This document shows positions 34,211-43,414 of a DNA stretch of 64,000 nucleotides, piece after piece. Below the pieces are notes generated by a model, which searched no databases, had not been told where the DNA came from, and saw only the letters and a list, made by a program, of their open reading frames with translations. The stretch is from Streptomyces sp. NBC_01237 (lineage in GTDB: Bacteria; Actinomycetota; Actinomycetes; Streptomycetales; Streptomycetaceae). How positions within the stretch are numbered: the stretch's first letter is position 1; every line of letters begins with the position of its first letter. The DNA is taken from contig NZ_CP108508.1 in the NCBI RefSeq assembly GCF_035917275.1, forward strand, positions 7,626,001 to 7,690,000. Direction: 5' to 3'. Made by a program: the position numbers and the translations under genes.

Positions 34211-35668
34211 ATGGCAGCCAATGCACGTCCGGCCCCCGGCCGCACCGCGCGGATGACCGCGGGCGGCCTCCTGGTCGTCGCCGCCACCTTTCTGCCGGGT
34301 GCCCAGTCGGCGGCCGACGGACAGCGGACCGAGGCCGTCATCGACTACGACTGCCGGTTCCCCTCCGGCAGCCGCGCGGTGACCGCCGTCGTGGCCGCCG
34401 GATATCCGGCGGCCGGCACGGTGGGCGACCCCGTCGCCGCCCGTGAGGTGACGGTCGGCCTCGACCTGCCGCGCGGAGTGCTGGGCGAACTGGAACAGCT
34501 CGATGCCACCGCGGTCTCCGCCCTGGCCCAGCTCGCGGTCCTGTACACCGACTCGACGGACTCGGCCAAGGCCGACTGGTCCGGTCTGGCGGCCCCCGCA
34601 CAGGACATCACGGGCCGGGAGAGCGTCACGCTGGAGGCCGCCGGGCCGGTCCCGACAGCCACCTTCGGCTCACCCGGCAGAGCCACCCTGTCGGCCTCCG
34701 ACCTGACCCTCACACTGAGCCCGCTGAAGGCGGACGGCTCACCCGCCGAACCGGCCGGCATCGACGTGACCTGCCGTCCCGTGCCGGGAGCTGACACCGT
34801 CCTGGCCTCACTGCCCATCAGCGGCACCCCGACGGAGGAACCCGTCGAGCCGCCTCCGGCCGACCCCGACCGCGACGACACGCTCCCGCCCGATCAGCGG
34901 GAGAAGCTGGACGACGCGCGCCGGGAAGCCGGCCGGGCGCAGGAGGGGAGCGAGGGCGACGTCGAACCGTGCCCCTTCTCGATGCAGCTCCCGACGCCCT
35001 CCGAGGCGTACGTGGCGGGGTTCACCAACGTCAAGAAGCTGAACGGTGCGGCGCTCCTGGGGCCCGCCCGCACGAACGTGACGATGATGATGAACTACAC
35101 CAACGACCCCTGCCTGAAGACCGTGCGGGTACTGAGCGGCGCGGAGTTCGAGCACGAGGGAAAGCGGCAGCTCCCGCCGTCCCGGGGCACGTTCCTCTCG
35201 TTCGGGTTCATGCCGACCACGGCGACGATGATCCTGAGCCAGGTCGGCCCGACGGCCAACATCGACTCCCTCACCATCAACGACCTCATCGTCGACCCGC
35301 GATACCCCGAATACACCACCATCACGGCCAAGTTCGAACTGCGCGTCAAGGACGTCAAGGTCAACGGCGTGCCCCTCGACGTCGGGCCGAACTGCCGGGC
35401 GTCCAAGCCGATCGACCAGACGCTGAAGGCATTCGGGACGACCTACCCCCGCGCCGGATACACCGTCCAGTACGGCGGAACCATGGACGGAAACACCTAT
35501 ATCCCGGCCTTCGAGGGATGCGGCGTCGGGGAGGACCTGGATCCGCTGCTCACCGCGTCCATCTCGGGCGGCGGGAACTACATCAAGATGACCCAGGCAC
35601 CCCTGTGCGTGTCCACGAACCCGGACGGCCCCGACTGCCCGCCGAAGGTGCCGAAGCCGGAGCGGTGA
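34211..35668 (+). CDS. Secreted DUF6801-like protein (third of three)
   Basis: 485 residues from ATG 34211; the frame is open for more than 1.2 kb upstream but only out of phase with the preceding gene. The signal peptide covers about 1-36 (MTAGGLLVVAATFLPGAQSAA). The next 160 residues (YDCRFPSGSRAVTAVVAAGYP ... TLTLSPLKADG ... VTCRPVPGADTVLA) have the two-cysteine beta layout I associate with DUF6801. A Pro/Asp/Glu-rich linker (about 205-250) leads to a second globular domain with CPFSMQLPTPSEAYVAGFTNVKKLNGAALLGP and paired cysteines. This second part resembles other actinobacterial secreted proteins coded near mce loci. Function is unknown. Confidence 0.85.
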   Translation: MAANARPAPGRTARMTAGGLLVVAATFLPGAQSAADGQRTEAVIDYDCRFPSGSRAVTAVVAAGYPAAGTVGDPVAAREVTVGLDLPRGVLGELEQLDATAVSALAQLAVLYTDSTDSAKADWSGLAAPAQDITGRESVTLEAAGPVPTATFGSPGRATLSASDLTLTLSPLKADGSPAEPAGIDVTCRPVPGADTVLASLPISGTPTEEPVEPPPADPDRDDTLPPDQREKLDDARREAGRAQEGSEGDVEPCPFSMQLPTPSEAYVAGFTNVKKLNGAALLGPARTNVTMMMNYTNDPCLKTVRVLSGAEFEHEGKRQLPPSRGTFLSFGFMPTTATMILSQVGPTANIDSLTINDLIVDPRYPEYTTITAKFELRVKDVKVNGVPLDVGPNCRASKPIDQTLKAFGTTYPRAGYTVQYGGTMDGNTYIPAFEGCGVGEDLDPLLTASISGGGNYIKMTQAPLCVSTNPDGPDCPPKVPKPER

Positions 35669-35699
35669 CCTCCGCCCCGACCTCCGTACGAACCGTCCC

Positions 35700-35737
35700 A
35701 TGAGCCCTTCCGGTGGCACCTCACCGGAAGGGCTCAT
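35700..35737. terminator. Perfect 16-bp hairpin after the third secreted-protein gene
   Basis: ATGAGCCCTTCCGGTG (35700-35715), loop of six, exact complement at 35722-35737, 31 bases after the stop. It separates the secreted-protein genes from the mce operon. Confidence 0.85.
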
Positions 35738-35910
35738 CGGTGTGGAATCGGCGCGGAAGAGCCACGTGGCGGGCGCAGCGCCGGCGGATGTCTCCCGCGT
35801 CATTGGCGAATGGGTCCTCACTTTTTCACAGGTTTCGCGCGCCGATTACTCACCTCCGGACAAGTATTCGCGGCCCCGCAATCACCTGGCAGAAAGTTCC
35901 GTATCCGGTA

Positions 35911-35940
35911 TTGCGCAGTCAGGTTACTCGGCCGTAGCGT
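35911..35940 (+). promoter_or_regulatory. Candidate promoter of the mce operon
   Basis: TTGCGC (35911-35916), 18-base spacer, TAGCGT (35935-35940). A moderate match to the Streptomyces vegetative consensus, in the only long non-coding stretch before the operon. Confidence 0.3.
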
Positions 35941-36091
35941 CCCGGATGAGCGACTCGGAACCCCTCGGCACCTGCTCGTTCGGCGTTCGTGGATTCCCGT
36001 TCGCATGCACGGTGCGGCGAATCGGCAGGTCAGGGCCCCGGCTCGGGCGCCGAATCGTTTGCGCACTGTGCGACAAAAGCGGGGGGCGGAT

Positions 36092-36108
36092 TTGTCATCG
36101 AGTGACAA
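36092..36108. promoter_or_regulatory. Inverted repeat in the mce upstream region
   Basis: TTGTCA-TCGAG-TGACAA, six perfect pairs around a 5-base spacer, about 175 bases before the first operon gene. The same half-site occurs just upstream as CGACAAA (36071-36077). A possible regulator site. Confidence 0.4.
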
Positions 36109-36248
36109 GTGATCCACTTCCAGCGCCTCGTTCGCCGATTTCCGCTGTTCAACTGCTTGTCCTGGCGGTTTCGACGGACATAACGTGCGCCTCCTGGTGC
36201 ACGTGTGACGAGCCGCCATTGGATTTCTCAGAGCCGGAGCGCAGACAG

Positions 36249-36299
36249 ATGACTACGTTCACGACCACTTCGAAGGAGGGCCGATGGGAATCGAAGTAG
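36249..36299 (+). CDS. Possible 16-residue leader frame overlapping the Mkl start
   Basis: ATG 36249 has GGAG nine bases upstream and reads MTTFTTTSKEGRWESK before a TAG that lies 16 bases inside the next gene. If translated it would place terminating ribosomes on the Mkl ribosome site. There is no protein-level evidence, so it could be chance. Confidence 0.25.
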   Translation: MTTFTTTSKEGRWESK

Positions 36300-37270
36300 T
36301 CGTCGAGGGCCTCACGAAGTCCTTCGGCAAACAGAACATCTGGCAGGACGTCAGCCTCACCCTGCCCGCCGGTGAGGTGAGCGTGATGCTCGGCCCCTCC
36401 GGCACCGGAAAGACCGTCTTCCTGAAATCCATCATCGGACTGCTCAAGCCCGAGCAGGGGCGCGTCCTCATCAACGGCGTCGACATGGTGAACAGCCCCG
36501 AGCGCGAAATCATGGAGACCCGGAAGCTGTTCGGGCTCATGTTCCAGGACGGCGCGCTCTTCGGCTCGATGTCGCTCTTCGACAACATCGCCTTCCCACT
36601 GCGTGAACACACCCGCAAGAAGGAATCCGAGATCCGCCGCATCGTCATGGAGCGGATCGACGTCGTCGGACTTCTCGGTGCCGAAGGGAAGCTGCCGGGC
36701 GAGATATCCGGCGGTATGCGCAAGCGCGCCGGCCTCGCCCGCGCCCTCGTCCTGGACCCGCAGATCATCCTCTGCGACGAGCCCGACTCCGGACTCGACC
36801 CGGTCCGCACCGCCTTCCTCTCCCAGCTCCTCATCGATCTCAACGCGCAGATCGACGCGACGATGCTCATCGTCACCCACAACCTCGACATCGCGGCGAC
36901 CGTCCCCGACAACATGGGCATGCTGTTCTGCCGCAATCTCGTCACCTTCGGCCCGCGCGAGGTGCTGCTCACCAGCGACACCCCGGTCGTCTCCCAGTTC
37001 CTCGCCGGACGCCGGGAAGGCCCCATCGGGATGTCCGAGGAGAAGGACGCCGCCACCCTCGCCGCCGAGCAGCGGGACAGCAGCGCCGCGCCCGCGACCG
37101 GGCCGCGCACCGTCGTCCCGCAGCTGGAACCCTCGCCCGGCATGCCCGTACGCCAGGGGGCGCTGCGCCGCCGGGAGCGGGTCATGTCGATGATGGGCCA
37201 GCTGCCGGAGGCCGCCCGTACGGCCATCATGAACAGCTACTCGCCGGCCGCGGGCGGGGTGCGCCCGTGA
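36284..37270 (+). CDS. Mce-system ATPase (Mkl/MceG type)
   Basis: 328 residues, ATG preceded by GAAGGAGGG. It is an ABC ATPase with Walker A GPSGTGKT (37-44), the signature ISGGMRKRAGLARAL (about 145-159), Walker B IILCDEPDSGLD (165-176) and the switch histidine in VTHNLD. The SGGMRKR signature and GLMFQDGALFGSM loop are typical of MlaF/Mkl ATPases that energise Mce lipid importers. About 70 extra C-terminal residues follow the ABC core, as in Mkl. In mycobacteria MceG is encoded apart from mce operons, whereas in Streptomyces it leads the operon, as here. Confidence 0.95.
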   Translation: MGIEVVVEGLTKSFGKQNIWQDVSLTLPAGEVSVMLGPSGTGKTVFLKSIIGLLKPEQGRVLINGVDMVNSPEREIMETRKLFGLMFQDGALFGSMSLFDNIAFPLREHTRKKESEIRRIVMERIDVVGLLGAEGKLPGEISGGMRKRAGLARALVLDPQIILCDEPDSGLDPVRTAFLSQLLIDLNAQIDATMLIVTHNLDIAATVPDNMGMLFCRNLVTFGPREVLLTSDTPVVSQFLAGRREGPIGMSEEKDAATLAAEQRDSSAAPATGPRTVVPQLEPSPGMPVRQGALRRRERVMSMMGQLPEAARTAIMNSYSPAAGGVRP

Positions 37271-38118
37271 CGGCCCCCATGCCGGTACGGCCCCCGGAGC
37301 CGCCCACGACCGGGGAGTCCGCGCCCCGACCGCCCGGGAACAAGCCCCCGACACGGCTGCTCGCCCCGCTGCGGGAGACCGGGAAGCTGTTCGCGCTCGG
37401 CCTCGCGGTGAGCCGGGCCATCTTCCGCAGACCCTTCCAGGTACGCGAGTTCATCGAGCAGTTCTGGTTCGTCGCCAGCGTCACCATCCTGCCCGCCGCC
37501 CTCGTCTCCATCCCGTTCGGCGCGGTCATCGCCCTCCAGGTCGGCTCGCTCACCCAGCAGCTCGGCGCGCAGTCCTTCACCGGTGGCGCCAGCGTGCTGG
37601 CCGTCATCCAGCAGGCCAGCCCGATCATCGTGGCGCTGCTGATCTCCGGAGCGGCCGGATCGGCCATCTGCGCGGATCTGGGCTCGCGCAAGATCCGCGA
37701 GGAGCTCGACGCGATGGAGGTCATGGGCGTCTCGCCCATCCAGCGCCTCGTCGTCCCGCGGGTCCTGGCGACCATGTTCGTCGCCGTCCTGCTCAACGGG
37801 CTGATCTCCGTCGTCGGCACCCTCGGCGGCTACTTCTTCAACGTGATCATGCAGGACGGCACGCCGGGCGCCTATCTGGCCAGCTTCTCCGCCCTGGCCC
37901 AGCTGCCCGACCTGTACATCAGCGAGTTCAAGGCGCTGATCTTCGGCTTCATCGCGGGGATCGTGGCCGCCTACCGGGGCCTGAACCCCAGGGGCGGTCC
38001 CAAAGGGGTCGGTGACGCGGTCAACCAGTCCGTCGTCATCACCTTCATGCTCCTGTTCTTCGTGAACATGGTCCTCACGGCGATCTACCTCCAGATCGTC
38101 CCCGCGAAGGGGAGCTGA
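37267..38118 (+). CDS. YrbE/MlaE-family permease, first copy
   Basis: 283 residues from a GTG that overlaps the ATPase stop (GTGA). MlaE-type permease with about five hydrophobic segments: FVASVTILPAALVSIPFGAVIALQVG, ALLISGAAGSAICADLG, VLATMFVAVLLNGLISVVG and a C-terminal pair. The conserved EELDAMEVMGVSPIQRLVVPRVLA loop contacts the ATPase. It forms the membrane channel of the Mce importer together with the next gene product. The first 35 residues are a Pro-rich cytosolic extension. Confidence 0.95.
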   Translation: MTAPMPVRPPEPPTTGESAPRPPGNKPPTRLLAPLRETGKLFALGLAVSRAIFRRPFQVREFIEQFWFVASVTILPAALVSIPFGAVIALQVGSLTQQLGAQSFTGGASVLAVIQQASPIIVALLISGAAGSAICADLGSRKIREELDAMEVMGVSPIQRLVVPRVLATMFVAVLLNGLISVVGTLGGYFFNVIMQDGTPGAYLASFSALAQLPDLYISEFKALIFGFIAGIVAAYRGLNPRGGPKGVGDAVNQSVVITFMLLFFVNMVLTAIYLQIVPAKGS

Positions 38119-38121
38119 CCG

Positions 38122-38925
38122 ATGTCGATGCTCAGCTGGCTCGACAGATCGGGCGACCAGCTCACCTTCTACGTACGGGCACTGGTGTGGATCCCGCGCA
38201 CCCTGCGCCGCTATCTGAAGGAGGTGCAGCGCCTCCTGGCCGAAGTGGCCTTCGGCAGTGGGGGCCTCGGTGTCATCGGCGGAACCATCGGCGTGATGAT
38301 CGCGATGACCCTCTTCACCGGTACGGTCGTCGGCCTCCAGGGATACGCGGCGCTCAACCAGATCGGCACCTCCGCCTTCACCGGCTTCATCTCCGCCTAC
38401 TTCAACACCCGTGAGATCGCGCCCCTCGTCGCCGGTCTCGCACTCTCCGCCACCGTCGGCGCGGGCTTCACCGCCCAGCTCGGGGCGATGCGGATCAACG
38501 AGGAGGTCGACGCCCTGGAAGCGATGGGCGTGCGGTCGATGCCGTACCTCGTCACGACACGGATCATCGCCGGGGTCGTCGCGATCATCCCGCTGTACGC
38601 GATCGGGCTGCTCTCCTCGTACGTCGCCTCCCGCTACATCACGATCTTCTTCAACGGCCAGTCGGCGGGAACGTACGACCACTACTTCGATCTCTTCCTC
38701 TCCCCGGACGATGTGATCCTGTCGGTGCTCAAGGTGCTGATCTTCAGCGTGCTGGTGATCCTGGCCCACTGCTACTACGGCTTCCACGCCAGCGGAGGCC
38801 CCGCCGGGGTGGGAGTGGCGGTCGGCCGGTCGGTGCGCAACGCCATCGTGCTCATCAGCGTCACCGACTTCTTCCTCTCGCTCGCCATCTGGGGCGCCAC
38901 GACGACGGTGAAGGTGGCCGGCTGA
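38122..38925 (+). CDS. YrbE/MlaE-family permease, second copy
   Basis: 267 residues, three bases after the first permease. It carries the same hallmark loop (RINEEVDALEAMGVRSMPYLVTTRIIAG) and the matching membrane segments (GGTIGVMIAMTLFTGTVVGLQGY, VVAIIPLYAIGLLSSYVA). The pair YrbEA/YrbEB is the heterodimeric transmembrane part of actinobacterial Mce systems. Its stop shares a base with the start of the first Mce gene (TGATG). Confidence 0.95.
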   Translation: MSMLSWLDRSGDQLTFYVRALVWIPRTLRRYLKEVQRLLAEVAFGSGGLGVIGGTIGVMIAMTLFTGTVVGLQGYAALNQIGTSAFTGFISAYFNTREIAPLVAGLALSATVGAGFTAQLGAMRINEEVDALEAMGVRSMPYLVTTRIIAGVVAIIPLYAIGLLSSYVASRYITIFFNGQSAGTYDHYFDLFLSPDDVILSVLKVLIFSVLVILAHCYYGFHASGGPAGVGVAVGRSVRNAIVLISVTDFFLSLAIWGATTTVKVAG

Positions 38926-40235
38926 TGAATGCCCGCAGCAGCACCCGGACGGTCCGTCGCAGACTCGCCGGAGTCGCCTTCCTGCTCGTGCCCGTCGTCC
39001 TGGTGTGGGTGTCGGTCTCGGTGTACGAGAAGGACTTCACCGACAACGCCACCGTGACCGTACACACCGGTTCCGCCGGGAACGAGATGCACGACAACGC
39101 CGATGTGAAGCTGCGCGGAGTCGTCATCGGCCAGGTGCGCCACATCGCGTCCGAGGGCGACGGAGCCCGTCTCACCCTGGACATCGAGCCCGGCAAGCTC
39201 GGGCAGATCCCCGCCGACGTCACCGCGCAGATGCTGCCCACCACGCTCTTCGGCGAACGGTTCGTGGCCCTCGTGCCACCACGCATCCCCTCCGACCGGA
39301 CGCTGCGGGCCGGGGCGGTGATCCCGCAGGACCGCTCCAGCAACGCCATCGAACTGGAACAGGTCCTCGACAACGTGCTGCCGCTGCTCACCGCGGTGAA
39401 GCCGGAGAAGCTGTCCGCCACGCTCAACGCCGTCGCCCAGGCGCTTGAGGGCCGGGGCGACAAGCTCGGCGACACACTGGTCACGCTCGACGCCCACCTG
39501 AAGAAGTTCAACCCCCAACTCCCCACGCTCAACGCCGACATCAAGGAACTCGTCAAGGTGAGCAAGGTGTACGGGGACGCCGCGCCCGATGTCCTGGACG
39601 CGCTGACCGACTTCACCACCACCAGTGGCACCATCGCCGACCAGCAGGCGGAGCTCGCCGACCTGTACGGGGCCACCACCGCCACCGCGCAGGACATCAC
39701 CTCCTTCCTCCGGGCGAACAAGGACAACCTCATCAGGCTCTCCGCGTCCGGCAGGCCGACGCTCGAAGTCCTCGCGAAGTACTCGTCCTCCTTCCCCTGC
39801 ACGCTGCGCACCGTGGCCGGGTTCGTGCCCGCCATGGACAAGGCCCTGGGCAAGGGGACCGATCGGCCGGGCCTGCATGTCAGCGTCAAGTCCGTCCCGT
39901 CCAAGGGGAAGTACGTGGCGGGCAAGGACACCCCGGTCTACGACGCCGACGGCGGCCCGCACTGCTACTCGGTGCCCTACGTCGGCAAGCACGTACCCAC
40001 CGCCGATGCCCGAAAGGCGCAGGCCGTCACCCCCGACGGCGCCGCCGGCCGGGACGCGGCAGCAGGCCCCCCGGCCGAGGACACCGCCCTCGGCCTGCCC
40101 AACTCGCCGCAGGAGTCCCGGCTCGTGAACGAACTGGTCGCTCCCTCACTGAAAGTCCAGCCGCAGACCCTGCCCGACTGGAGCAGCGTGCTCATCGGTC
40201 CGGCCTTCCGCGGTGCGGAGGTGAAGCTCAAGTGA
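38925..40235 (+). CDS. MCE-family protein, first (MceA position)
   Basis: 436 residues. One N-terminal membrane segment (LAGVAFLLVPVVLVWVSVSVY, about 14-34) anchors the protein. The MCE/MlaD core follows (NATVTVHTGSAGNEMHDNADVKLRGVVIGQVRHIASEGDGARLTLDIEPG), ending with PTTLFGERFVALVP. The long helical part (about 135-310) builds the channel needle, and a Pro/Ala-rich tail follows. In the class, six such proteins (A-F) assemble into a hexamer that conveys lipids across the envelope. Frame and spacing make this the first of six. Confidence 0.95.
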   Translation: MNARSSTRTVRRRLAGVAFLLVPVVLVWVSVSVYEKDFTDNATVTVHTGSAGNEMHDNADVKLRGVVIGQVRHIASEGDGARLTLDIEPGKLGQIPADVTAQMLPTTLFGERFVALVPPRIPSDRTLRAGAVIPQDRSSNAIELEQVLDNVLPLLTAVKPEKLSATLNAVAQALEGRGDKLGDTLVTLDAHLKKFNPQLPTLNADIKELVKVSKVYGDAAPDVLDALTDFTTTSGTIADQQAELADLYGATTATAQDITSFLRANKDNLIRLSASGRPTLEVLAKYSSSFPCTLRTVAGFVPAMDKALGKGTDRPGLHVSVKSVPSKGKYVAGKDTPVYDADGGPHCYSVPYVGKHVPTADARKAQAVTPDGAAGRDAAAGPPAEDTALGLPNSPQESRLVNELVAPSLKVQPQTLPDWSSVLIGPAFRGAEVKLK

Positions 40236-41263
40236 ATCGCCGCTCCCTCGCGGGACCGCTCACGAAATCGATCGTCTTCATCCTGGTGACAGTGCTGGCC
40301 ACCACCGTGCTGGGGCTCTCCATCGCCAATACGGGGGTCGGGGACACCACCACGTACAAGGCGAGGTTCACCGACGCCACCGGGCTGATCGAGGGGGACA
40401 GCGTCCGGATCGCCGGGGTCAAGGTCGGCCAGGTCGAGTCCATCGAGGTCGCCGACAAACGGCTCGCCGAGGTGTCCTTCGCCGTGCGCAAGAGCCGCAA
40501 GCTGCCCGCCTCGGTGACCGCCTCCATCAAGTACCTCAACATGGTCGGCCAGCGCTACATCGACCTCGACCAGGGCGCCGGCCGGGTCGGGGCGAGCTTC
40601 GCCGCAGGAGACACCATCCCGCTCGCCCGCACCACCCCGGCCCTCGACCTCACCCAGCTGTTCAACGGCTTCCAGCCGCTGTTCGAGGGGCTGTCCCCGC
40701 CGGACGTCAACCAGCTCGCCGGGTCCATCGTCCAGGTGCTCCAGGGCGAGGGCGGAACCGTCGACAGCATCCTCCAGCACGTCGGTTCGCTGACGAGCAC
40801 CGTCGCCGCGAAGGACAAGGTGATCGGCGAGGTGATCAAGAACCTCAATACCGTCCTGAAGACGGTCAACGACCGGGAGGCGGGCTTCAACGACCTCGTC
40901 GTCACCCTCCAGAAGCTCGTCACCGGCTTCTCCGGTGACCGCAAACCGCTCGGCGATGCGGTGACGGCGATGGGCGCCCTCACCACGGTCACCGCCGGTC
41001 TCTTCGAGGACGGCCGCAAGCCGCTCAAGGACGACATCAGGCAACTGGGCCGCCTCTCCGACCGGCTGGGCGACAACACACCGAAGATCGAGAACTTCCT
41101 GCAGAAGACGCCGGCCAAGATGGAGGCGATCAGCCGCCTCACGTCCTACGGATCCTGGCTCAACCTCTACCTCTGCGAAGCCAAGGTCAGCGGGGTCACG
41201 ACCGACGACGGCAGCGCGCCGCCCACCGGCATCGCGATCACCCAACCGAGGTGCCTGGCATGA
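40232..41263 (+). CDS. MCE-family protein, second (MceB position)
   Basis: 343 residues from a GTG overlapping the preceding stop (GTGA). Membrane anchor about 10-30 (SIVFILVTVLATTVLGLSIAN), then a clear MCE domain: YKARFTDATGLIEGDSVRIAGVKVGQVESIEV ... VTASIKYLNMVGQRYIDLDQG. The helical needle region and a short C-terminus with two cysteines (LCEAK, PRCLA) follow. Subunit of the lipid-transport hexamer. Confidence 0.95.
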   Translation: MNRRSLAGPLTKSIVFILVTVLATTVLGLSIANTGVGDTTTYKARFTDATGLIEGDSVRIAGVKVGQVESIEVADKRLAEVSFAVRKSRKLPASVTASIKYLNMVGQRYIDLDQGAGRVGASFAAGDTIPLARTTPALDLTQLFNGFQPLFEGLSPPDVNQLAGSIVQVLQGEGGTVDSILQHVGSLTSTVAAKDKVIGEVIKNLNTVLKTVNDREAGFNDLVVTLQKLVTGFSGDRKPLGDAVTAMGALTTVTAGLFEDGRKPLKDDIRQLGRLSDRLGDNTPKIENFLQKTPAKMEAISRLTSYGSWLNLYLCEAKVSGVTTDDGSAPPTGIAITQPRCLA

Positions 41264-42279
41264 GAATCACACCCATCCGGGAACGCAACCCGGTCGCCGT
41301 CAGCATCGTCGGACTCCTCGTCCTGACCCTCATCGGTCTCGCCGCCTACCGCGCGGACTCGCTGCCCTTCATCGGCGGCGGCACCACCTACAGCGCCGAC
41401 TTCACCGAGTCGGCCGGGCTCACCGACGGCGACGAGGTACGGATCGCCGGAGTGAAGGTCGGCGAGGTCACCGGCGTCTCCCTCGACGGCCCCAAGGTCA
41501 AGGTCGACTTCCGGGTGAAGGACGCCTGGATCGGCAACTCCTCCACGGTCGGCATCGCCATCAAGACGCTGCTGGGCGAGAAGTACCTCGCCGTCGACCC
41601 GCTGGGCAACGCCCCGCAGGACCCGGACGCGCGCATCACCGCGAGCCGCACCACCTCCCCGTACGACGTCACCCAGGCGTTCAACGGCCTGGGCGAGACC
41701 ATCGGGGAGATCGACACCGCCCAGCTCGCCAAGAGCTTCGAGACGATCTCCGCCACCTTCAAGGACTCACCCCCCGACGTACGCAGCGCCGCGGACGGCC
41801 TCTCCGCGCTGTCGAAGACGGTCTCCGAGCGCGACGCCCAGCTCGCCACCCTCCTCCAGGGCAGCAAGCAGCTCACCAGGACCCTCGCCAACAAGAAGAG
41901 CAGCTTCGAAACCCTGCTGGAGGACGGCAATCTGCTCCTCGGCGAGATCCAGGCGCGCCGCGACTCCATCCATCTGCTGCTCACCGGCACCAGGAACCTC
42001 GGCACCCAGCTCACCGGGCTCGTCGAGGACAACGAGAAGCAGCTGAAACCCACCCTGGACTCGCTCGGCCGGGTCACCGCCGTCCTGATCAAGAACCGCA
42101 AGAGCCTCGACAAGGTACTGGCCATGACCGGGTCGTACAGCCGCCTCATCGGCAACACCCTCGGCAGCGGGCGCTGGTTCGACAACTACGTCTGCGGGGT
42201 CGTCCCGAAGAACTACCTGCCCGCCGGCACGCCCCCGGCGACCGGATGCATGCCACCCAAGCAGCAAGGCGGCCGCTGA
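41260..42279 (+). CDS. MCE-family protein, third (MceC position)
   Basis: 339 residues from ATG 41260, which overlaps the MceB stop (ATGA) and has GAGG eight bases upstream; a GTG three codons earlier is less likely. Anchor VAVSIVGLLVLTLIGLAAYRA, MCE core YSADFTESAGLTDGDEVRIAGVKVGEVTGVSL ... IKTLLGEKYLAVDPLG, and helical region with QLTGLVEDNEKQLKPTLDSLGRV. Subunit of the same complex. Confidence 0.95.
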   Translation: MRITPIRERNPVAVSIVGLLVLTLIGLAAYRADSLPFIGGGTTYSADFTESAGLTDGDEVRIAGVKVGEVTGVSLDGPKVKVDFRVKDAWIGNSSTVGIAIKTLLGEKYLAVDPLGNAPQDPDARITASRTTSPYDVTQAFNGLGETIGEIDTAQLAKSFETISATFKDSPPDVRSAADGLSALSKTVSERDAQLATLLQGSKQLTRTLANKKSSFETLLEDGNLLLGEIQARRDSIHLLLTGTRNLGTQLTGLVEDNEKQLKPTLDSLGRVTAVLIKNRKSLDKVLAMTGSYSRLIGNTLGSGRWFDNYVCGVVPKNYLPAGTPPATGCMPPKQQGGR

Positions 42280-42280
42280 C

Positions 42281-43414
42281 ATGAGACTCACGCGCATCGC
42301 CGGCATCGGCGCCGGACTCGCGGTCGTCGCCGTCGCGGCCACCAGCGGGGTGATGGCGCTGGACGAAGAGGGGACGACCACCGTCACCGCCTACTTCGAC
42401 CAGGCCACCGGCGTCTACGCCGGATCGGACCTGCGGATCCTCGGCGTACGGGTCGGCACGGTCGAATCCGTGAAGCCGCGGGGCAAGGAGGTCAGGGTCG
42501 TCCTCCGGCTCGACCGGGGCATCACGGTCCCGAAGGACGCCCACGCGGTCGTCGTCGCGCCCAGCCTCGTCGCCGACCGGTACATCCAGCTCGCGCCCGC
42601 CTACGACGGCGGGCCCCGGCTCGCCGACAACGCCGTACTGCCCGCCGCACGCAACGCCACACCCGTCGAGGTCGACCAGCTGTACGCGTCGATCACCGAG
42701 CTGTCCACCGCGCTCGGCCCCGAAGGGGCCAACGCCGACGGAGCGCTGGCCGGACTCCTGGACACCGGAGCCAAGAACCTCGACGGCAACGGCAAGGCCA
42801 TCGGGGACTCCATCGAGCAGTTCGGCAAGGCCACCAAGACCCTGGACAGGAGCAGCGGCGACCTCTTCGACACGCTGTCCTACCTCCAGTCCTTCACCAC
42901 CATGCTGAAGGACAACGACAGCGACGTCCGCACCGCCGAGCAGCAGCTCAACTCGGTCACCGGCTTCCTCGCCGAGGACAAGGAGAACCTCAGCGCCGCA
43001 CTGCGGGAACTCGGCACCGCGCTCGGCCGGGTCAAGACCTTCATCGAGGACAACCGCGGCGCCCTGAAGGAGAACGTGGACGCACTGGTGCCCCTCACCC
43101 AGACCCTGGTCGACCAACGGGCCTCCCTCGCCGAGGCCATGGACACCCTCCCGCTCGCCGCGGGGAACGTCCTCAACGCCTACGACCCGGTGAACCGGAC
43201 GCTCAACGGACGTACGAACCTCAACGAACTCTCCATGGGCGGACCGCTCGTCGAACCGGAGAGCGACGCGCGCAACCCCTCCCTCACCGGACTCGCCCCG
43301 GTCGACCCCACCCGCAGAAAGGCCCTGCCGGCACTGCCGCTTCCGGAGGTCGGCACCGTCTACGGCACCCCGGAGAAGGACCCGACACCGGACAGGAAGG
43401 GAGCGAAGCGATGA
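42281..43414 (+). CDS. MCE-family protein, fourth (MceD position)
   Basis: 377 residues, one base after the MceC stop. Short anchor (IGAGLAVVAVAATSGVMAL), MCE core VTAYFDQATGVYAGSDLRILGVRVGTVESVKPRGKEVRVVLRLDRG ... VVVAPSLVADRYIQLAP, then a long coiled helical region rich in Asp/Asn/Leu (SSGDLFDTLSYLQSFTTMLKDNDSDVRTAEQQL). Its stop overlaps the next start. Confidence 0.95.
   Translation: MRLTRIAGIGAGLAVVAVAATSGVMALDEEGTTTVTAYFDQATGVYAGSDLRILGVRVGTVESVKPRGKEVRVVLRLDRGITVPKDAHAVVVAPSLVADRYIQLAPAYDGGPRLADNAVLPAARNATPVEVDQLYASITELSTALGPEGANADGALAGLLDTGAKNLDGNGKAIGDSIEQFGKATKTLDRSSGDLFDTLSYLQSFTTMLKDNDSDVRTAEQQLNSVTGFLAEDKENLSAALRELGTALGRVKTFIEDNRGALKENVDALVPLTQTLVDQRASLAEAMDTLPLAAGNVLNAYDPVNRTLNGRTNLNELSMGGPLVEPESDARNPSLTGLAPVDPTRRKALPALPLPEVGTVYGTPEKDPTPDRKGAKR

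Larger units (their letters stand above)
35738..36283. other. 546-bp region upstream of the mce operon
   Basis: No full-length gene is supported. It contains a candidate promoter, an inverted repeat and a tiny possible leader reading frame, each listed separately. A second promoter-like pair, TTGTCC (36158-36163) and a following ATAAC (36180-36184), lies closer to the operon. Confidence 0.45.
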
